The position numbers and the translations under genes were made by a program. The notes beneath the pieces are model-generated. The model was not told the origin of the DNA. It was given only the letters and a program-made list of their open reading frames with translations, and made no database searches. This document shows positions 12,454 through 23,076 of a DNA stretch of 64,000 nucleotides, piece by piece (within the stretch, counting starts at the first letter, position 1; each line of letters begins with the position of its first letter). Origin of the DNA: Mixophyes australis (Eukaryota; Chordata; Amphibia; Anura; Limnodynastidae); assembly GCA_036250195.1 (NCBI GenBank), contig JAVHZZ010000004.1, positions 322,922,628-322,986,627 on the forward strand, in the 5' to 3' direction.

Positions 12454-12588
12454 CAGTGGTCGAAGTGGAAAGTTAGAATTGGTGGTAATGGAAATGTCAG
12501 TAAATGGAATTTTATAGTTTTACAGTGAAGGCAGTAGGAGAAGTGGCAGTATGGCATACTACCGTATGCAACGACACTTCAACCACTG
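12454..12588 (+). mobile_element. Short MITE with CAGTGGT termini
   Basis: A 135-bp element whose ends are 14-bp inverted repeats, CAGTGGTCGAAGTG and the complement of CAGTGGTTGAAGTG (13 of 14). A second copy lies inverted at 1187-1346, which shows that this is a dispersed repeat. The 8-bp flanks ttgacacg and aatacact match at only half the positions, so the target duplication is weak. hAT-like termini are the best guess. Confidence 0.6.
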
Positions 12589-12949
12589 AATACACTAAGA
12601 TAATGAATGAGTTGGGGACCCTTGATGATTTCTAGAATACCTATGAATAAGAGCTTGTTCCATTGATTCCTGTTCTCCAGGTTATCTTATGTATCAATTA
12701 ATTGCTTTTAGGGCTTGTAGGGTTTGAATTTTCTACATCACTAGTGCTTGTTCTTTGGCTTTTACGCACACAGAAGGTGTGTTTTGCTACCGTAAATCAC
12801 TGCAGCAGAATATACCAAAAATCTTGGTGTCTACCATTTTTCTTTGGTTTGTTTCTTCATGCAACTGTTTATGATTTATAATTCTGCATAGTGTCAAATA
12901 CAATCACATGGCACAGTCTGCATGTGCAGACCTGATCACTTTTTCTCTT

Positions 12950-13500
12950 CACCTGTTCCTTTCATTAGACACTCAATTGTTGCCCGCACTTTATTAAGTA
13001 CCCCATCTCTCCTCTGTGCCTGTTCTTTAAGTCAGCTACCTAGACATGGCTCCCTTGTTCTTCTGGCTGCATTTATCTCTCCGCAGACTCCGCGGTTACC
13101 ATCTCCATTGCCCTGCATTTGTCTCTCTGCAGACTATCACTCCTAGCATATTAGCTCCATTATTCATGTGGTTTTGCTGTGCAGACCACCACACCCAGTG
13201 TATCCTATCCCACTATCCCAGACTATTGCATATTACACTGTCTTCACCACTCTGGTGGTTTGTGCTCGCAGATTATCACACAAAAGGAAGCTTCACCCCT
13301 GTCTCTGTCTAACTACCTCCAACCATCTGCACGACCCCTAAGGTTCTCGCCTAGTACTCCCGTAGAGGGTCGCAACCTACGGAGCAGAGGACTCTAAGTC
13401 CAAACCTTCTTTTGAGAATCCCTGGCTAAGACCATCTGCACCGTTAGACTTCGCACCTCCAGGAGGAGTAGCACCAAACCCATCAAACTAAAAGGATTCC
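12950..13500 (+). repeat. Gypsy-type LTR relic with hairpin repeats
   Basis: A pyrimidine-rich stretch carries several diverged copies of a motif pairing GTGGT with ACCAC around a GCTGTGCAG core (for example 13171-13190). It resembles the minus strand of the hairpin units in the solo LTRs at 37928-40008 and 45467-47037. Toward its end the block ccgttagacttcgcacctcc resembles the complement of sequence near 35920 and 55250. It is probably a diverged LTR of the same superfamily in plus orientation. Boundaries are not resolved. Confidence 0.4.
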
Positions 13501-13708
13501 TTTAACCTTGGTTCAGTGCTTGTGGCAGGTTACCTACATAGTTCCAATTGGTGCAGAATTTGAATCTGTTATTACAAATGATTATATGGTAAAGAAACTG
13601 AAAGGGATATATCTTGGCGAAAGTATATGTATTGTTAATTCAGAATAACATTGCAATTGTATCATCCGTATTAATAAACTAGGTATGTTGGAAAGTTGTT
13701 GACAATAT

Positions 13709-14383
13709 GGGCCTGATTCATTAAGGTACGAAAATGCAATACTTGCCATATCTTGTGTTAAATCTCTTTGCGCATGCCCAGAAACAAACCATATGATAGA
13801 GAATGCAGCAACATCCAATTCATCTTCAAGTGCAAAGGAACTCTTGCTGCAGCTTACGTACGATTTCAGGGGAGGAATGCGGAGACTGACCAAATGCACA
13901 TAGTCAATGTACAGTAAGGGCATGACAAGCTCGACCATAGCAGTGTTCAATTCAAGCTTTGGACATCTTTAAAAGGTACGTGATTTTCTGTTGTATCACT
14001 TGCACCCGATACAGGGCACGTGAAAGGACCGATTACTAGTGATGGTTGCGTATGTATGCTAGAACATGTGTTTGCAATTAGGAGCAAGTGTAAAAAGGCA
14101 TTTTATGTACAGTAGACATTACTAACATACTAATAAATGTATTTTATGGACAATTTTTTTTCCTGTGCATTTATATTGACTTTCTATTCCACATATATAT
14201 TGGACATATCCTCCAGTGTATTGTCTGTACATATGTAGTGGACGTATACTGGAGTTTATTGTCTGTTAGAGCAGAGTTCACCTAGACCTGTATTTATCAG
14301 CAGTCATATATTTACATCCACTCCTTGCTGAATATGAGTATATGCACAATACATTTGTTTTCCATACCATAATGAATTAGGCC
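13709..14383. mobile_element. Candidate MITE with GGGCCTGATTCATTA ends
   Basis: The left end starts GGGCCTGATTCATTAAGG. About 675 bp later the sequence aatgaattaggcc gives an imperfect inverted copy. The terminus resembles that of the Harbinger element at 17866 (GGGCCTGAGTCAT), so this may be a non-autonomous relative. The flanking trinucleotides are not clearly duplicated. The interior is non-coding. Confidence 0.4.
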
Positions 14384-16650
14384 TTATATTTGTAAACAGT
14401 TGCATTTGGTCCCTAAACTGTATTCTGAGGGCAACATAGCCCATTTTCCCTATAGCTGTGACCAGAATCACCAACCATGTGCTATTTAATAATTATTGAG
14501 ATCATTTAGCCTATCACCTTCTCTGCATTTTTCTCATATAAAATCTGTTTGGACCTGGCCTCCCTACTGTGGTGTGGCAAGTTGGGAAAATCGGTTAGTT
14601 GCAGAAGTAAGTATGCACGTCACATCAAGATATCATTGACCTATACTTAATCCTATATTCAATACACCACAACAGGGTATTACAGGTGCAGCCTGCAATA
14701 TGTAGCTCTCATTATTAAGTAATCTATATAAAGGTACAGCATAGCTATACAAAAATTACATTGGATTTAAATAAAGAGTAAGTAAATTAGGCTTTGAGTG
14801 CTGAATTTGTGTGAATTTAATAGTCTTTTGTATATTTTTATTTTTTTAACTTTAAGATTTTGGTAGATAGATTTTTTTTTGTGATTTACATTGCAATTTG
14901 CAATTAATTTATTTTACTACAGACACATTTCCAAATAAAACTCCACTTTTACAAACCTCCAAAAAAATTGCCACACATCATTACAATAATTGAAATCATT
15001 GATTTCTGCATTTAGAAGCATAGACCAGGTGGAATCAAGGAAACGGTGATAGGCAAAATCGACATGAAAATCTCACTGGTAAATTAGTAAATTAGTAAAA
15101 AAAAATTCACATTCATTTCAATGGACAATGCAATTCAATGGATGCAGAAAGCCAATAGAAATGCACTGGCAGTTGAATGGGAAAATGCTCCATTGAATAA
15201 ATGAATAAATATTTTTTTTATTTTTTTTCAAAAAAAGGTAAAAAACACAACATACTATTATGGAACTACAAGAACCAGAATGATCTGCAGCCAGAACGAA
15301 CAGTTCCACAATTGTATTTAATTGTTTTTCTCTAATGCTATTACCTTCAGTAGAGCTGGAGGTCAGTACTTGCTCTACCAATCACAAGTGGCCAGCAAGT
15401 AAACATTGCTTGCAATTTGTTAAACTTTTCTCATTCATTTCTTGGGGCATTGCTTTCTGCATCACTGAAAAAAAACATTGCCTATTAAAATGAGTAAAGT
15501 TGCCCAAAATCGCCTGAATTCAAAATAATTATTTTTTTAATACATTGGCGAGTTTTGGGGATGAATAACAGATTTATTAATGGTGATTTTAATGTCTGAA
15601 AAATTGGACATTGTTTCTCCCCCACTGTTGCAATATAAAAAGACTAACAGTGACTTCCTTTGATCATCAAACCACCGATACTTCGTTGTTACATTTCACA
15701 TTAATTGGTCTTCCAGCAACACAATGTGCATTAATTAATTAATTAAGTAATTAACATGTAGGTAGCAAAATATGTCAGTCCAGTTTAAATGTGTGACAGC
15801 TTTGATCAGTCACAACAGAATATTTCTGAATAGTTTTAAAACTGTCAAATCTATTTGTCTAGCTGTTTACCAGCATTGTGGTGTAGATGCATTCCTTGGT
15901 CATCTACTACTGGATCAGTCCATCTCAGTCTAGCTCAGGTCTCCACATCTCAGGCTCTGGTGGCTTTAAAGTGGATAAATGCCCCAATGCCTTCAGGTTT
16001 CTTAAGAAGACTTACTGCAAAATGATTGCAAGATGAGTCTCTTGTTAAAGTAAATGCATAACTTTACGTCTCCTTTCCTCTCTCCTGCACAGTTCTTAAG
16101 TATGGATATGAAGGGAGTGGCTCACACAGATGATCACATGAGCTGACACTCTCTCCCTTGTGACTTTCACTCTCGACCTCTCATCTTCACCCTACCAGTC
16201 ACTGTTTTTCCTCCACGCGCTCCCTCAAAATTGAGCTTCACTCTTTGCTAACTGTCACTCCTGAGCATCTAATGAGTAGACTCTATTCACCTGCCCTTGC
16301 TGGCAGTCTACCAGCTCAGGCTTGCAAGCCCAGACTACTATATTCCCTAATGGGTCAAGTTTGTCATACTCTGTCACTACCTCTTACATTGAGCTGATGC
16401 TTGCCACCTCTATGGATTCTTTTGGCATTCACTGGGTTCTGGAGCCTTCCCCTCTGAACTTGAACTCACTTTACACTAAACTGTGAATTCAGAGCTTACA
16501 TGTTTATTTAAACATAAATGTCTCCGAAAACTAATTCTACTAACCTGAACACCTCAGCTCCTCGCTCCTCAGTCAATCAGTCAGTCCCTTCAGTTCCCTG
16601 GATCCCTGAGGTGAGCGATCAAAACTGGAGTGGGTCACTTTTTGAAACCC
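14384..16650. other. No gene seen
   Basis: AT-rich with scattered homopolymer runs. Short open frames show no family signature. The stretch between 15900 and 16600 is somewhat more GC-rich and CT-rich but has no recognisable product. Confidence 0.5.
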
Positions 16651-17251
16651 TATTAAAGTAATTTTATCATTTTCAAATAAGCATTGCCCAATCAATTGTA
16701 TGTGTTTCCAAAGCACAAAGTGATTTATTTTAGCAGATGCAATTCAATACATTATTATATTATGATACAGTACAATACAGCCAATACCAAAAGATAAATA
16801 CATACCGATGCTATCGCATGCGCTTGCTGCGCTAACCACGGGACCCGGTGGACACTATATCTGTTAGAATACTGTGATCAGTGAAGACTGAGGGCCATGG
16901 GGAGTGCAGCTATGATTATATACAGTACAGTGTTACACAGTGAACAATAGAGATGACGTAGATTGTTTCTATAGGTCCAGACGTTGGGTGGGTCCAGGGT
17001 AATCAGGTCATAGGCTGATTCAATCTAAGGAATCCAAAGGTGGGGGTCGTCTCTCCAGGGGGTCTGCTCCTTTCATAGCCAGCATCATACAAAGGTTTAT
17101 TCCCTAATATCAATAACTAAAGTATGCAATGTGCGATCTCTTCGCCGACTGCACCGGACAGCTGCTAATGAATAGGGCTTTAATATGACACTAGGCATTA
17201 TACCTTTCCTATAACCTGAACCTTGAATATCACTGAAGTGTACGTATAATC

Positions 17252-17288
<37 letters not shown>

Positions 17289-17479
17289 TACTAATAAACC
17301 AAATACTATCTGCTCATAAATTACAGTGTAACAGAACCAATATGAATATGAATTATATAAAGAACTAAATGTTGTAATGCGAGTGTGTGCATGCATATTT
17401 TACCGTACGGATCGCAATCGCACGGCAAAACAATATTAAACCAATATACTTTCGTTCATCCAATTATACGACTTCGACA
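16651..17479 (-). repeat. 3' LTR of the endogenous retrovirus
   Basis: An 829-bp copy starting TGTCGAAG on the minus strand and ending CTTTAATA. It aligns along its whole length with 32833-33583. Differences include a longer (AT)n run (17254-17286), a 14-bp segment ggtcgtctctccag absent from the other copy, and about 57 bp near 17392-17450 also absent there. The LTRs were identical at integration, so these differences are later changes and indicate an old insertion. The canonical terminal CA appears as TA. Confidence 0.85.
17254..17286. repeat. (AT)n microsatellite inside the LTR
   Basis: About 16 AT units. The matching site in the other LTR (near 33430) has only about five, showing expansion after integration. 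Confidence 0.9.
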
Positions 17480-17862
17480 GTCCACCCTTTGATAGTATAA
17501 TAAACTATCACCTTAAAGATGTTATATGCAGGATCTCAGTACCACGTTTCATTGTTATGTAATGCAAATTCCCCTTGGTGTATGACCACGCTGTTTGTAG
17601 ATCTAAACAAGTTATCATAAGAGAGAGTCTTAATCCTCTAAATTACTTCTTCTTTTACTATAGACCGTACATTTCTGGAGCTTGGAGATAACCTTTTGTA
17701 TGCCCTTCAAGGGTGCAATAAAACACGTAATACATTATTTGGAAAGGTACAAGGTACAATAGAACATGTATCAGCTATAAAGAATACTCTACTACAGTTC
17801 TTCAAGTTTAACAGGTTCATCTGTCCAACGCATGTCTTTAAGCTCAGAATACATTTAAACAC
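17480..17862 (-). other. Retroviral internal remnant before the 3' LTR
   Basis: This stretch lies between the 3' LTR and the Harbinger insertion. It should be the last part of the provirus (end of env and polypurine tract). On the minus strand a short purine segment AAAGGGTGGA directly precedes the LTR and could be the polypurine tract. No protein is recognisable. Confidence 0.4.
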
Positions 17863-18280
17863 TTCGGGCCTGAGTCATCAAGGGACGTATGTCCCTTTTC
17901 AGCACGTAGTGAACGGCAAAGTTTAGTGCACATGCTCGGTTGCCGGGTCTGTTTACTTTTGCGAACGCAAAAACTGTACGGCCGCGATCGCAAAACCCAT
18001 TTGCGACAAGCTACGAGTTCTGGGTGGGAACAGGGAGGTTCAGGGGCGTGGTGACGTAGTCAATTTCTCATAGGGGCGTTCCCGTCTAACTACGTCCAAG
18101 TCATACTGGTGCGAACGCAGGTGATCGCGTTTGTGGTGGCGTACGCAGTGTGCCTGCAAAGGGTCTAGTTTATCTCTCAGTTGTAAACCACGAGCACACA
18201 CAACTTATCCGAAGGAACGCCCATGTGATCAGGACGCATGCAGACCCTCACCTGCATACTCTGTGCTAATTAACCACTGC

Positions 18281-18287
18281 TATAAAG
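18281..18287 (+). promoter_or_regulatory. TATA box candidate for the transposase gene
   Basis: TATAAAG in the context ccactgctataaag lies about 265 bp upstream of the first exon-like cassette and 560 bp upstream of the start codon. A similar context (ccactataaaa) precedes the Myb gene on the opposite strand at 22912-22920. Confidence 0.5.
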
Positions 18288-18549
18288 CTCGGCGTAGATG
18301 ATGTGCCCTGTTCACTGCTGATTCATTTACTGGTATGTTTGCATGATATATTTTAAGATATTACTATGGTTTCTTTGGTTGATTTGTTTTAACATTTTAT
18401 TGTTTGAATTGTCTTGGACTTTTTTGTTATTTTGGGTGTTATACTTTGTTTCAGATAATAGTTACAGATAATAGTTTACTTGTATTGGGCTGTGTAATAC
18501 TTTGTAGATTATTTTTATCTTTTGTTTAACTTTTTTTTATCTTTTTTAG

Positions 18550-18739
18550 TTTCCCGTTGACAATTGTTTGCAAGTGAACAGGATAATCCTGCTCCATTTT
18601 GAGGTAAGTAACATGGGTCTAGGTCTGCAACCTGACATAGCATAGAAGCAGATGGAATAATTGTTTTTTTTTTTTTTTTTTTTAGTTTCCCATTGACAAT
18701 TGTTTGCAAGTGAACAGGATAATCCTGCTCCATTTTAAG
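18550..18739 (+). repeat. Two tandem copies of a non-coding exon cassette
   Basis: A 135-bp unit occurs twice. Each unit has a T-rich tract ending in AG, then a 54-55-nt block (18550-18603 and 18685-18739) starting TTTCCC and ending CCATTTTRAG, then a consensus donor GTAAGTAAC. This is the full layout of an untranslated exon with both splice sites. A related unit occurs four times in inverted orientation before the Myb gene (22306-22830). Confidence 0.7.
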
Positions 18740-18845
18740 GTAAGTAACATGGGTCTAGGTCTGCAACCTGACATAGCATAGAAGCAGATGCCATAACTTC
18801 TTATTCACCCTCTGACAATTTTTGTTTTGTTTTTTTAGCCACATT

Positions 18846-20452
18846 ATGAGTTTGACCAACCCACTTGTTGGTGTAAGTATATTGTCAATGTTTCCTGTGC
18901 AAATAGGAGTGACATTTTCCAAACTATGAGTTAATTGTATTTTTTTCACATCCTTCTCTTTTCAAATATAGCGTTTCTTAGAAATGGCCGAGGCACATGT
19001 GGAAGCACAGGAGGGCAACCAGCATCGCCGCCCCCAAAATCAGAAAGTAACCCATCATCGCCGACCAAGGGAGCGTGTGTTCAGGCCACGTGTCAGCCTC
19101 TTTTGGCATGTCTGATGCTGAGGTGGTGCGGCGTTATCGGCTCCTGCCTCGTGTCATCCTGGACACCCTGCGCATAGTGCAGATTGACCTGGAGCCCAAG
19201 CACAACAGCCCAACAGCAATACCGCCATTGACTAAACTGTTGGCGGTATTGCACTTTTGCGCGACAGGGTCATTTCAGACCACTGTGGGAATCGCTTCAG
19301 GGATGTCCCAGAAGTCCTTCAGTCGTGTGCTAAAGGTTGTTCTGGGGGCGTTTGTGTCACATCTAAGGCAATTCATACATCTGCCACTCAATGAGGAGTC
19401 CCTGGTGCCGATAAAACGGCAGTTTTCCCACATAGCCGGTTTCCCGCATGTCATAGGGGCAGTCGATGGGACTCATGTAGCCTTGGTCCCCTCCGGTGGG
19501 AATGCTGCTAATTTTTTAAATCGCAAGCATTTCCATTCTATAAATGTCCAAGCTATATGTGACGCCTCTCTCCAGATTCGTAACCTGGTAGCTATGTGGC
19601 CAGGGAGTACACATGACTCCTTTGCCTTCCGGAAATCAGGGATGTGGGAAAGATTGCAACTGAGGCAAGGCGGTGCAAGGCCGAATGGTGATGCGTGGCT
19701 ATTAGGTATTTTTATTATTTAACAAACATGTCATGTATGTAGTAGTTTAAAGTGGAAATAGTAATGTCTTAAGTTTGGTAGCTAAGTAGATATATTACAA
19801 AGGCACATTGCAATATCATTCAAAAGTACATTTAATTGTGATGTTTACCTTAAAATCCTACATGGATAGCTGCCCATATGAAAAGTTGTTCAAAAACTTA
19901 AACCTTGGTTACAAATACATTGAATATGTTATGTGTCTGATTGCTTCTTTTGCCATCCATGTTGCCTGTCTTGTTGGCATAGATATAGTTATTTGTGTCT
20001 ACAATTATGACACTCGCTCATATTTTTTAACTTTTTCATTCTTTTCACCCCTTGTAGGAGATAACGCATACCCTTTTCGCCCTTGGCTCCTCACTCCTCT
20101 ATTAAACCCACGTACGGAGCAGGAGACGGCATACAACTCCGCACATACAGCCACTAGATAGGTTGTGGAGCGGGCATTTGGTCTTTTAAAGGCCAGATTT
20201 CGGTGCCTAGATCGGTCTGGTGGTGCTCTAATGTATGCTCCATCCACTGTGTGTGATATCATAGCTCTGTGCGTGGTGTTCCATAACATCGCCATTAGGA
20301 GTGGGGTTCCTTGGGTGGAGGAGGCCGAGGTTGCTGTCCAGGAGGTGTTAGATGCTGACCCCAGCCCTCCAGAATCAGTTGATGCTGTGTCTTTCAAGCA
20401 ATACGTCCTGGACACCTACTTCTCTTGTAAGTGTTTTTGTAATGTTTTTTAA
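18846..20452 (+). pseudogene. HARBI1-like DDE transposase, broken
   Basis: Three coding exons are inferred. 18846-18872 starts at ATG and ends at a GTAAGT donor; it joins in frame to 18972-19705; a phase-1 intron (19706-20057, GT...AG) leads to 20058-20452. The product would be about 370 residues, usual for Harbinger. Motifs: FRPRVSLF N-terminal block, first catalytic Asp in GAVDGTHV, second Asp in WPGSTHDSFAF, catalytic Glu in VVERAFGLLKARFRCLD, then a VFHNIA tail. Two lesions disable it: one extra T in the run at about 19099-19102 shifts the frame before the GMSDAEVVRRY block, and a TAG at 20159-20161 falls just before VVERAFG. A donor-like GTAAGTG at 20427 may give an alternative end. It would act with the Myb-like partner at the transposon ends. 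Confidence 0.9.
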
Positions 20453-20492
20453 AAATACAACATACATAGCTAATAAGTTTATAATTATACAA

Positions 20493-20498
20493 TTTATT
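20493..20498 (-). terminator. Polyadenylation signal for the Myb-like gene
   Basis: AATAAA on the minus strand, 35 bp downstream of the first in-frame stop region of the Myb-like gene. The transposase gene ends at 20452 on the other strand, so the two genes are tail to tail with little space. Confidence 0.45.
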
Positions 20499-20532
20499 TA
20501 CACAACAAAAACACATCAAACAATTTTTTTTT

Positions 20533-22288
20533 TTACGGGGCCTCTTTACTGGTATAATGGTTGCATCGCATCGAGGATGAGTCTGGCTTCTGGTAACCTG
20601 TGATATAGAAGGCAACAGGGGGGAGGAAGCAGCGGCCAGTGGAGCAGCAGTGAGTGACTGTGCAGCAGCCGACGATTGTGTGGCACGGGGTGCACAGGGT
20701 GCACGGGGGGCACAGGGTGCACAGGTGGCAGATGGGGCAGAGATGGCAGATGGGGCAGAGATGGCAGAGATGGTAGATAGGGCAGATATGGTAGAGGGGG
20801 CAGATGGGGCAGAGGGGGCAGAGATGGTAGATGGGGCAGAGATGGTAGATGGGGCAGATATGGTAGAGGGGGCAGAGATGGTAGAGGGGGCAGATGGGGC
20901 AGAGGGGGCAGAGATGGTAGATGGGGCAGATATGGCAGATGGGGCAGAGATGGCAGATGGGGTAGAGGGGGCAGATGGGGCAGAGGGGGCAGATGGGGCA
21001 GAGAGGGCAGATATGGTAGATGGTGGCAGAGATGGTAGAGGGGGCAGAGGGGACAGAGATGGCAGAGGGGGCAGAGATGGCAGATGGGGCAGATGGTGGT
21101 AAATAATAGTTGCATTGCTGATTAGAATGTGAATATGGTTCAATGTCAACATATGGGTTGGTTTGAAAATGATGGCGATGCATTTGGGGTCTTAGATTAG
21201 AACCAATAGAACCTTGAGAGTGGAGTTGTTCAATATGTGAAGACGGGTGCGCGCGATAAGGCCTACTTGTGGAACGATAATCGGGTGAAGTGTAGTATGA
21301 TTGATACATGGGACTAAGAGATGGAGAGAAAGAAGTAGGAGAAGATTCCTGTGATATGTGTGATTGGGGATTGGTGATATACACTGCAATAAGGTCAGTG
21401 AGACAGGTAAGGGTAGTGTTGATAGATGAAAGGTTTAAGTCCATAGTGTTCTCTATACGGGTGAGGTTACTGTGTAAAGTGTGCTCCATACGGGTGAGGG
21501 TTGTGGCAATATCTGTGGTATTGGACTGAATAGTGGCATTTGTGTCTCTAATACTGTGATAGCATGCGTGCAGTGATTCCCGTTCACTGACTTCTGGCTC
21601 CTCACTCATCTGATGCTCTTCCACATCACGTGGCTCCTCCACCAGCTCATCCTCTGAAATGTCTTCCGCTGTATTGGGCCCTACAAGGGGAAAAAATTAA
21701 GTAAATAACGCCGTCCTTAGGTAATTTGTGTGAATTTATATATTTATATATATGTGTGTGTATATACCTGTAGCTGTGATAGGCTCGCTGGCGGGTGGGC
21801 TACGTCCAGTGTCAATGCGGCCCACACCTTGAACCGTCTCCGCATCCAAAGAGGCCAATGCCCTGGTCTCCAATGCAGTCAATTCCAGTGTTGCTGGAGG
21901 TCCACCACCTGTCATTTTTGCATGTCTCCTGTGTTTAGAAATTTTATCTTTTAGGCGGCGTTTAAAGTCTTGCCACCTGTGTGCAAAATAGACACATTAG
22001 CAGGATAATATTATCCACAAAATCTGGACACATTTAACCAATTTTTGTACGCTTCAATACTTACCTTTTCTGGACCTCATTAACCTTGCGTCTGACTGGA
22101 GCCACGGCATTGACCTCATTTGTAATTTCTTTCCATATTCTTGCTTTTGATGGTGCGGAGTGGAGCCTATCAACAGCCAATTCGACCAAAATGTCGATTT
22201 CATTTTTTGTGAAATTGGGCTGGCGTGTTTTTTTAGCAGCAGCAGCAGATGATGAGCCGGATGGCTCATTGGAGTCTTGTTCAGACAT
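20533..22288 (-). CDS. Harbinger Myb/SANT-like DNA-binding protein
   Basis: Three coding exons: 22288-22065, 21976-21768 and 21680 onward, all with GT...AG borders and consistent phases. The first exon follows an acceptor at 22301-22302 and its ATG is at 22286-22288. Residues about 26-95 form a Myb/SANT-like trihelix (FTKNEIDILVELAVDR, then KVNEVQKRWQDFKRRLKDK) with conserved Trp and basic third helix. A central helical region rich in Asn, Thr and Leu follows. The C-terminal part runs through a tandem repeat (20700-21100) and a frameshift there. The original frame probably ends with VKRPRKKK, a nuclear localisation signal near 20540; the unshifted frame stops at 20533. In known Harbinger elements this protein imports the transposase to the nucleus and binds the transposon ends. 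Confident of family; unsure whether the C-terminus still works. Confidence 0.85.
20700..21100. repeat. Coding minisatellite in the Myb-like gene
   Basis: About 400 bp built from mixed 9-12-bp modules (ggggcagatggggcaga, gatggtaga and variants). On the minus strand it reads as Ser-Ala-Pro / Ser-Thr-Ile in one frame and Cys-Pro-Ile-Cys-Pro-Leu in another. All three minus-strand frames and one plus-strand frame stay open across the array, so length changes need not introduce stops. The frame in use changes within the array near 21030. Confidence 0.85.
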
Positions 22289-22305
22289 GTTCAGGTTCTC
22301 CTGTA

Positions 22306-22822
22306 GAAAAGAAAGTGCAATTATTCCATTTCCTACGATGCTATCTATGTCAGGTAGCAGACCTAGGGCCATGTTACTTACCCCAAAATGGAGCAAGGTT
22401 CTCCTGTTTTTTATGCTTGTTTTTTTAAGTGAGCGCAATCTAAAAAAGGAAAAAAGAAAGTGCAATTATTCCATTTCCCACGACGCTATCTATGTCAGGT
22501 AGCAGACCTAGGCCCATGTTACTTACCCCAAAATGGAGCAAGGTTCTCCATTTTTTTATGCTTGTTTTTTTAAGTGAGCACAATCTAAAAAAGGAAAAAA
22601 GAAAGTGCAATTATTCCATTTCCTACGACGCTATCTATGTCAGGTAGCAGACCTAGGGCCATGTTACTTACCCCAAAATAGAGCAAGGTTCTCCATTTTT
22701 TTATGCTTGTTTTTTTAAGTGAGCGCAACCTAAAAAAGGAAAAAAGAAAGTGCAATTATTTCATTTCCTACGACGCTATCTATGTCAGGTATCAGACCTA
22801 GGCCCATGTTACTTACCTCAAT
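22306..22822 (-). repeat. Four tandem 145-bp non-coding exon cassettes
   Basis: The unit starting gaaagtgcaattattcc recurs at 22311, 22456, 22601 and 22746, a constant 145-bp step. On the minus strand three of the units carry a pyrimidine-rich acceptor ending TTTTTTAG, a block of about 58 nt (for example 22439-22382), and a GTAAGTAAC donor. The outermost unit keeps the donor. They sit upstream of the Myb coding exon, so they look like duplicated 5' untranslated exons. The part around the donor resembles the cassettes before the transposase gene at 18550-18739. Confidence 0.8.
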
Positions 22823-22911
22823 ATCTGCCAATATCAACCGCTTCCTGACAGCAACAACTTTGAAAAGCCATGCAGAAATTGTCAGGGCAAACTATCGCAT
22901 GCTGTATGCGA

Positions 22912-22920
22912 TTTTATAGT
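22912..22920 (-). promoter_or_regulatory. TATA box candidate for the Myb-like gene
   Basis: ACTATAAAA on the minus strand, about 95 bp upstream of a donor (near 22816) that starts the exon array. The adjacent sequence is GC-rich (gcgtacgcgccagaacg). The third gene starts on the other strand at about 23000-23077, so this is a compact divergent promoter region. Confidence 0.5.
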
Positions 22921-23076
22921 GGTGCGTACGCGCCAGAACGCTAGGCACGTTTAAGCAGTGATTGACAGGTCAGTCAGCCAACTTAGTACAGGTTCCGCGA
23001 TGGACGTGCAGAGGCACCGACGTGCACTGAGAACCAATCGGTAAGCAGGATATTAAACTGTCATTTCTGAGAGAAA

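Noticed and set aside
18182..18300. Possible tRNA or small RNA gene near the Harbinger left end
   Set aside because: No A and B box pair or cloverleaf could be found. The region is the CpG-rich subterminal DNA and promoter of the element.
20650..21102. A 150-codon plus-strand open frame of Gly/Ala/Asp/Glu/Met repeats
   Set aside because: It is the antisense of the coding minisatellite of the Myb-like gene. The periodic repeat keeps all but two frames open by chance.
22086..22502. A 138-codon plus-strand open frame
   Set aside because: It is antisense to the first Myb exon and runs into the 145-bp repeat array. It shows no motif of its own.
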